A DNA stretch of 64,000 bases from Ensifer adhaerens (GTDB lineage: Bacteria; Pseudomonadota; Alphaproteobacteria; Rhizobiales; Rhizobiaceae), in the NCBI GenBank assembly GCA_900215285.1, contig OCMG01000004.1:2712001-2776000 (forward strand). The letters run 5' to 3'. Below the pieces are notes generated by a model. It worked only from the letters and a program-made list of their open reading frames with translations, ran no database searches and had not been told where the DNA came from. A program made the position numbers and the translations under genes. How positions within the stretch are numbered: the first letter of the stretch is position 1; every line of letters starts with the position of its first letter. Positions 58,856 through 64,000 of the stretch are shown piece by piece.

Positions 58856-60712
58856 TCAGGCAGCGTCGGCTCCGCGCTGCTCGGCCTCTGGGAGCACCGC
58901 AGGTCGCAAGGGTGGAAACTGCTCCGCTGTCAACGTTTCCTGCTTGAGCAACAAAGCCGTGCCGTCCTCCAGATTGCTTCTCTTGGCCTTCAGGATGTCG
59001 ATCGCCCGCATCGAGGCTTCCTCAAGCAATCCCTTCACCACGAGGTCGATTTCGCGCTGTGTCTCTTCCGCAGCCTTGAGCGAGCGATCCTGATAGACAC
59101 CGAGAAACAGCGGACGACCGTCCACATACGTCCGCTCTCCCAGAATCGGCGCCATTCCGTAGCGGGTGGCCATTTCCTGCGCGATCTGTGTGGCCCTCTC
59201 AAGATCGTCTGAGGCGCCGGTCGAGACGTCGCCGTCAAAAATCAGCCGCTCCGCAGCTCGGCCGCCCATCAAGACCGCGATACGGTTCTTGAGGTCGGAA
59301 ATCGAATGCAGGAAACGGTCCTCCGTCGGCCGTTGCATCGTGTAGCCCAGCGCACCGACACCACGCGGGATGATGGACACCTTCTGCACCGGATCGATAC
59401 CAGGCAGGCTCGCCGCAACCAGGGCATGCCCCATCTCGTGATAGGCTACGCGGCGGCGCTCTTCCGGCGAAAGCACCCTGCTCTTCTTCTCGATGCCGGC
59501 CACGATCCGTTCGATTGCCACCGTGAAATCATCGTTCGAGACGTCGTCCCCTTTTCGGCGGGTCGCTGCGATCGCTGCCTCATTGACCAGATTGGCAAGG
59601 TCCGCCCCCGTAAACCCCGTCGTCAGTCCGGCGACCTTCTCCAGATCGAGTTCTGCCGCCGTTTTGATCTTGCGGATATGAACCTTCAGGATCGCCAGAC
59701 GCCCACCAAGATCCGGCCGATCGACAAGGACTTGCCGATCGAAGCGGCCCGCACGTAGAAGTGCTGGATCGAGGATTTCCGGCCGGTTCGTCGCGGCCAG
59801 AAGAATGACGCCGCTGCTGGGGTCGAAGCCGTCGAGTTCCGCCAGCAATTGGTTCAGCGTCTGCTCCTTTTCATCATAGCCGCCGAGCCCTCCGGCATTG
59901 CGGCTCCGCCCCAGAGAGTCGAGCTCGTCAATGAAGATGATGCAGGGTGCGGCCCGCCGCGCCTGATCGAAAAGATCGCGCACGCGCGCCGCGCCAACGC
60001 CCACGAACATTTCGACAAACTCCGAACCGGAAATCGAGAAGAAGGGAACGCCAGCCTCGCCGGCAACGGCCCGCGCCAGAAGCGTCTTGCCCGTGCCGGG
60101 CGGTCCCACAAGCAGGATTCCCTTCGGCACGCGCGCTCCCAGTCGGCCATAGGCCGCGGGCTCCTTGAGGAAAGAAACGACCTCCTGCAGTTCGAATTTC
60201 GCCTCGTCGACGCCCGCAACATCGGCAAAGGCGACTTTCGTATCCGTCTCAAGATAGATCTTCGCGCGCGACTTGCCGACACTGAGCAATCCGCCCAGGC
60301 CGCCCTGCCCCTCCGTCATACGGTTGGAAAGGAAGACCCACATGACATAGAAGAAAAGGACCGGGAGAACCCATGAGAGCACGCTGCCAAACAGACTGCC
60401 CGATGGCACGCCGGTCACGGTAATGCCTTTCGCGGCAAGCGTTTCGGCAAGCGCCGGCTCGACGCGCACGGCAACAAACGTCGTCTTGCCATCGGCGAGC
60501 GGTGTCTTCACGGTGCCACGGATCGAACTCTCGCCAACCTCGACACTGGCGACATTGCCATCTGCAACCAGCTGCTCGAACTGGCTGTAAGGGATCGTAT
60601 CGACCTCAGAATAACCCCGCCACACCGTCTCAACGAGGATGAGCCCCGCGAAAGCGATGAAGGCATACCATGCCATCAGCCCTAAGGGCTTGCGGTCCTG
60701 CTTTCCTTGCAT
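58856..60712 (-). CDS. Accessory FtsH-type ATP-dependent zinc metalloprotease
   Basis: A 618-aa membrane AAA protease. Two N-terminal membrane helices bracket a ~75-residue periplasmic domain; the AAA module has [13 protein letters not shown] (Walker A), [12 protein letters not shown] (Walker B) and [19 protein letters not shown] (SRH region), and the peptidase has the zinc motif [11 protein letters not shown] with the later acidic ligand region [12 protein letters not shown]. FtsH degrades unstable membrane and regulatory proteins. Given the accessory setting this is probably a second copy beside the housekeeping ftsH. Preceded by a perfect TTGA-N6-TCAA site; last of the ATPase-Usp-FtsH group. 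Confidence 0.95.
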   Translation of the reverse strand: MQGKQDRKPLGLMAWYAFIAFAGLILVETVWRGYSEVDTIPYSQFEQLVADGNVASVEVGESSIRGTVKTPLADGKTTFVAVRVEPALAETLAAKGITVTGVPSGSLFGSVLSWVLPVLFFYVMWVFLSNRMTEGQGGLGGLLSVGKSRAKIYLETDTKVAFADVAGVDEAKFELQEVVSFLKEPAAYGRLGARVPKGILLVGPPGTGKTLLARAVAGEAGVPFFSISGSEFVEMFVGVGAARVRDLFDQARRAAPCIIFIDELDSLGRSRNAGGLGGYDEKEQTLNQLLAELDGFDPSSGVILLAATNRPEILDPALLRAGRFDRQVLVDRPDLGGRLAILKVHIRKIKTAAELDLEKVAGLTTGFTGADLANLVNEAAIAATRRKGDDVSNDDFTVAIERIVAGIEKKSRVLSPEERRRVAYHEMGHALVAASLPGIDPVQKVSIIPRGVGALGYTMQRPTEDRFLHSISDLKNRIAVLMGGRAAERLIFDGDVSTGASDDLERATQIAQEMATRYGMAPILGERTYVDGRPLFLGVYQDRSLKAAEETQREIDLVVKGLLEEASMRAIDILKAKRSNLEDGTALLLKQETLTAEQFPPLRPAVLPEAEQRGADAA

Positions 60713-60774
60713 CGCGTTCTTCCTGCCGGCTCGTGGATCTGAGACAGGATGTGCAAAGACGCGATCGCCGGGCA

Positions 60775-60788
60775 TTGACATGCGTCAA
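60775..60788. promoter_or_regulatory. FNR/FixK-type box upstream of the FtsH-type gene
   Basis: TTGACATGCGTCAA is a perfect TTGA-N6-TCAA dyad centred about 69 bp upstream of the FtsH-type start, inside a longer imperfect inverted repeat (GCCGG...CCGGC). The spacing suits activation by a Crp/Fnr-family protein. The inverted repeat could alternatively be a terminator for the usp gene, but it lacks a T run. Confidence 0.6.
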
Positions 60789-60817
60789 CTGCCGGCCATC
60801 GGACGCTCTTTAAGGCC

Positions 60818-61660
60818 TCAATGCGCCATGAAGACCGCCACGCCGGGGTTATCCAGGAACGCCCGCGTAACGCCGCCGAAGATGCGTTCCCGTAACCTCG
60901 AATGTCCGTAAGCGCCCATCACGATCAGGCTTGCTCCAAGATCGATCGCATGTTCCCTGATGACGTCATGGGTATCCCGACCCCGTCCGACCAGCCGATC
61001 CACTTTCACGCGAATGCCATGCCGCGCCAGATAGGTGGCGAGATCAGCGCCGGGCTCCTCGCCGTTTCCCTCTATCCTCGCATCCGGGTCAATCATCGTG
61101 ATGCTGACCTCATTCGCCCGCTTGAGGATCGGAATTGCGTCATAAACCGCACGCGCCGCCTCCATCCGCGAATCCCAGGCAAGCAGGACGGTCTCATGTG
61201 CCAGCGAAGGCGCGATGCCATCAGCAAGAATGAGAACCGGTCTTGTCGAATGGAAGAGCGCGCCTTCCAGAACACTTGCCGCGATGGCCGAGCTCTTGCG
61301 AATGGATGGCGTGAGGACGATGAGATCGCTGTAGCGGGTGTGAAGGCCGATCACATCGTCCGCCTCGAAGGGATCGACATATTCGGTCAGGACATCGAAG
61401 GAGATGTCGGCCACCTGCAATCGCGCGCTTGCCCGCTGCGCCGCTTCGTCCAGTTCGCTGATCTCGGCGTCGCGCTCCTGCACCCACACTTCCGGAAACG
61501 TGAAGGCATAGTCGGCCGCCGGTGGGGGCGAGGCAATGGCAAAGACGAGAAGCGAAAGATGGGCAGCTTCTGCCCGGCAGAACTCGGCGAGCGCAGAAAT
61601 TTCCGACTCCGGCGTATCGACACCGCAGACACTCATGATGGTCTTGAAACCCATAGGCAT
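60818..61660 (-). CDS. Tandem universal stress protein
   Basis: A 280-aa protein made of two UspA-type domains. The second carries the nucleotide-loop signature GAYGHSRLRERIFGGVT (G-x2-G-x9-G-(G) variant) near the C-terminus (FLDNPGVAVFMAH); the first has LIVLTPSIRKSSAIAASVLEGA-like DNA in the same position. Usp proteins help survive starvation, oxidative and hypoxic stress. It lies between the P-type ATPase and FtsH-type genes on the same strand. Start chosen at 61660; an ATG six bases on (61654) is possible. Confidence 0.9.
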   Translation of the reverse strand: MPMGFKTIMSVCGVDTPESEISALAEFCRAEAAHLSLLVFAIASPPPAADYAFTFPEVWVQERDAEISELDEAAQRASARLQVADISFDVLTEYVDPFEADDVIGLHTRYSDLIVLTPSIRKSSAIAASVLEGALFHSTRPVLILADGIAPSLAHETVLLAWDSRMEAARAVYDAIPILKRANEVSITMIDPDARIEGNGEEPGADLATYLARHGIRVKVDRLVGRGRDTHDVIREHAIDLGASLIVMGAYGHSRLRERIFGGVTRAFLDNPGVAVFMAH

Positions 61661-61718
61661 AGTCCCGAACCTGTTGTGGCAAACGCCTTGCAATCTGGCT
61701 CACCTGCGCGGGCTGTAA

Positions 61719-61732
61719 ATGATGCCTGTCAA
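61719..61732. promoter_or_regulatory. Near-FNR-type site upstream of the universal stress protein gene
   Basis: Read on the minus strand, TTGACAGGCATCAT has one mismatch to TTGA-N6-TCAA. It overlaps the stop codon of the P-type ATPase gene and is centred about 65 bp upstream of the usp start, almost the same distance as the box before the FtsH-type gene. Confidence 0.4.
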
Positions 61733-64000
61733 TGGGCGGCCTTTTCTGCCTCGCCGAGGCTGCTGCGCGTCCGGCGATCGGGGGCCGGGCCGACGAGCTT
61801 TTGCAGGGCTCCTTTCATCAATTCGAGAACGAGGAGAAGCGCGACCGCCGCGCCGAGGACCTCAAGAAGGTCGATGCCGGCAAGCGCGCCAAAGCTGAAG
61901 ATCAGGGTGGCGGGTTGCCAGAGCACGGTTAAGGCGAGCACACCGGCCAAAACAGCCCCGACAATGAGGAAGACCGAGCTTGGACGTGCAAAGGCTCTCG
62001 CCAGCGACGACGAGAAGGACCGGTTCACGAGTACCAGCACGAGGATGTTGAGGATCAGGCTGTAAAACGTCAGCGTCCTCAGCTCATTTTCAGGCATGCC
62101 GCTTCGGTAGGAGACCCAATAGAGACCGCCTGACAGCGCCAGCAAAATTACGCCCTGTATGCCCCCCCAGACGACCAGCCGCATCGGCAGAAGCACCTCG
62201 CTCGGTGCGCGTGGCGGCCGGCGCATGATGTCGGTCTCCTCTTCCTCGGCTTCAAAGACCAGCGTGCAGATCGGATCGATCACCATTTCGAGAAGCGCGA
62301 TGTGGACGGGCCAGAAGACGATCGGGAGCGAGAATGCCAGCGGCAGCAACGTCAGCCCGGCAATCGGCACATGGATCGCCATGATGAAGAGCGCCGCCTT
62401 GCGGATATTGTCGTAAATCCGCCGGCCCAGCCGGATCGCCCGGATGATGGAACCGAAATCATCATCAAGGAGAACGATCGACGAGGCTTCGCGCGCGACA
62501 TCCGTCCCGCGGCCGCCCATGGCGATGCCGATATCGGCGGCTTTCAGCGAGGGCGCATCGTTCACGCCGTCGCCGGTCATGGCGACAACCTCGCCATTCT
62601 GTTTCAGCGCCTGCACGATCCTGAGCTTCTGTTCCGGCAGGATGCGCGCATAGACGCTTATCGTCTCGACCCGGCGTGACAGCTCTTCGTCGCTCAACTG
62701 CCTGAGGTCGTCACCGCTGAGCACGCCGTCGCCCGCGCTGGCAATGCCGGCCTGTCGGGCGACGGCCAGCGCAGTGGCCGGATAATCGCCCGTGATCATG
62801 ATGACCCGCACGCCTGCCGTGCGACACTCGGCAACGGTCGCCGGGACCTGGCGGCGCAAGGCATCCGCCAGCCCGACCAGCCCGAGAAAGCGGAAGACGA
62901 AACCATGCGGCGTGCCGGGCCAGTCGCGGCCGGAGAAATCCGCTTCGGCAACCGCCAGCACACGAAGCCCCTCCTTGGCCATGCGCTCGGTCAGCGCATC
63001 GACCATTGCGCCTTCCGCGTCATCGAGACCACAAAGCAGGGTTATCGCCTCCGGCGCGCCCTTCGCGGCCACGGTATGGTCTTCGCCGTTGCCGACCGAC
63101 CATACCTGCGTGACAGCAAGCAGTTCCGGTGTCAGACCATATTCCCTGACCAATGACCAATCCAGCCGTCCAGGATGACCTTCCGGGAACGTCGTCGGCG
63201 TCAGCGCATGGAAAGCCTTTTCCATCGGGTCGAACGGATCGACCGCGCAGGCGAGAATGCCGCTGGAGGCCAGAGACCTGAAGTCGTCTTCGATCAATCC
63301 GTCCGCTTCGGGCTTGAGCACGCGGCCGTCGGGAAGAACAAGTTCCACAATCGACATGCGATTTTCAGTCAGCGTGCCGGTCTTGTCGGTGCAAAGCACA
63401 GTCGCCGATCCGAGCGTTTCGATCGCCGAAGCCTTGCGGGTCAAAACTCTGGCTTTCGAAATCCGCCACGCGCCTACCGCCATGAAGACGGTGAGCACGA
63501 CCGGAAATTCTTCGGGAAGCATGGACATGCCGAGTGCGATGCCGGCCAGCAGGCCGTCAAGCCACGAACCGCGCAAGAAACCGAAAAGCAGAATGGCAAC
63601 GACACTGGCTGCCGCACCCAACACACCGAAAACGCGCACCAGATTGCGGATTTCTGACTGCAGGCGCGGCGTGCCGCGCTCCACCGTGCCGAGGCTTTTT
63701 CCGATCCGGCCGATCTCGCTGCGGTCGCCTGTGGCCGTCACCCGGCAAAGAGCGCTGCCGCGAACCACCAGCGTACCGGAGTAAACGCAGCACGAGGACA
63801 TGCCTGCGCCGGCATCTTCGCCCACGCCTTCCAGCGCCTCGACCTTGCGCACGGCGACAGATTCGCCGGTCAGGATGGACTCGTCCGCCTCAAGACCATG
63901 ATCGCGCAGAACCAGCGCATCGGCAGGAACCCGGTCACCTTCCGCGAGGACCAGGATATCCCCGCGCACGACGTCGCGCCCGGCAATCCGCTTGCGTTCG
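61729..64000 (-). CDS. P-type cation-translocating ATPase, N-terminal part cut off
   Basis: The visible 757 residues cover the actuator domain (PADALVLRDHGLEADESILTGES with the TGE motif), M3-M4 with the ion-gate motif PEEFP, the phosphorylation motif DKTGTLTE, the nucleotide domain, TGDGVNDAPSLKAADIGIAMG, and a C-terminal cation-ATPase helical bundle. This is the P2-type (Ca2+/Na+/H+-like) layout rather than heavy-metal type. PEEFP instead of the Ca2+-pump PEGLP hints at a different ion. The start lies beyond the window. First of the ATPase-Usp-FtsH group. Confidence 0.92.
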   Translation of the reverse strand, partial: ERKRIAGRDVVRGDILVLAEGDRVPADALVLRDHGLEADESILTGESVAVRKVEALEGVGEDAGAGMSSCCVYSGTLVVRGSALCRVTATGDRSEIGRIGKSLGTVERGTPRLQSEIRNLVRVFGVLGAAASVVAILLFGFLRGSWLDGLLAGIALGMSMLPEEFPVVLTVFMAVGAWRISKARVLTRKASAIETLGSATVLCTDKTGTLTENRMSIVELVLPDGRVLKPEADGLIEDDFRSLASSGILACAVDPFDPMEKAFHALTPTTFPEGHPGRLDWSLVREYGLTPELLAVTQVWSVGNGEDHTVAAKGAPEAITLLCGLDDAEGAMVDALTERMAKEGLRVLAVAEADFSGRDWPGTPHGFVFRFLGLVGLADALRRQVPATVAECRTAGVRVIMITGDYPATALAVARQAGIASAGDGVLSGDDLRQLSDEELSRRVETISVYARILPEQKLRIVQALKQNGEVVAMTGDGVNDAPSLKAADIGIAMGGRGTDVAREASSIVLLDDDFGSIIRAIRLGRRIYDNIRKAALFIMAIHVPIAGLTLLPLAFSLPIVFWPVHIALLEMVIDPICTLVFEAEEEETDIMRRPPRAPSEVLLPMRLVVWGGIQGVILLALSGGLYWVSYRSGMPENELRTLTFYSLILNILVLVLVNRSFSSSLARAFARPSSVFLIVGAVLAGVLALTVLWQPATLIFSFGALAGIDLLEVLGAAVALLLVLELMKGALQKLVGPAPDRRTRSSLGEAEKAAH

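Overview
The window looks like chromosomal DNA of an alphaproteobacterium of the Rhizobiaceae (Rhizobium/Agrobacterium/Ensifer relatives). Supporting signs are the housekeeping gene content and order (ssb facing uvrA, coaD-ppi-ppi, queA-tgt, metG-holB-tmk-dac-rlpA, glmU-glmS, sdhE-mfd facing recG), an alphaproteobacterial LexA box (GTTC-N7-GTTC) between ssb and uvrA, a bacterial phosphatidylcholine synthase (pcs), and high-GC coding with short intergenic gaps. The genus cannot be fixed from sequence reading alone.

Region 1 (1-45.6 kb) is mostly core genome. It runs: the end of a peptide-binding protein gene, a DsbA/FrnE-like thiol oxidoreductase, a small membrane protein, an EF-hand protein, gyrA, marC-like, a VOC protein, ssb/uvrA, DUF72, a Na/Pi-type transporter, purC, an MBL hydrolase, a TatD nuclease, metG, a TauE/SafE exporter, holB-tmk, a D,D-carboxypeptidase-like protein with altered motifs, rlpA, tgt-queA, two cyclophilins and coaD. 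Then come three tiny membrane-protein ORFs with twin terminators, mfd-sdhE, recG, a soluble FIST-domain chemoreceptor, DUF502, glmS-glmU, a BMP-type binding protein with pcs, a UbiH-type hydroxylase, an AEC transporter, ccdA and tRNA-Lys(TTT).

Region 2 (45.6-58.9 kb) starts directly after the tRNA-Lys and looks like an accessory island. It opens with a decayed, 5'-truncated IS5-family transposase and a Crp/Fnr regulator with an FNR-like four-cysteine pattern. A LuxR-type regulator follows. Next is a six-gene minus-strand locus: a low-complexity Asp/Thr/Ser/Asn-rich protein, a 678-aa repeat protein, a type I secretion ABC transporter with a long N-terminal extension, its HlyD adaptor, a HEPN-like small protein and a GNAT-TPR fusion. 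A second, paralogous LuxR regulator closes the block. Both LuxR proteins lack the receiver phospho-acceptor. This locus is the best candidate in the window for an incompletely described system: a dedicated type I export machine with two probable substrates and two cytoplasmic accessory proteins.

Region 3 (58.9-64 kb) holds an accessory FtsH-type protease, a tandem universal stress protein and a P-type cation ATPase cut by the window edge. TTGA-N6-TCAA or near matches lie about 65-70 bp upstream of ftsH and usp, and a perfect one lies upstream of the first LuxR gene. This suggests that the nearby Fnr-like regulator links the export locus and the stress cluster to low oxygen. That link is inference from motif matching only.
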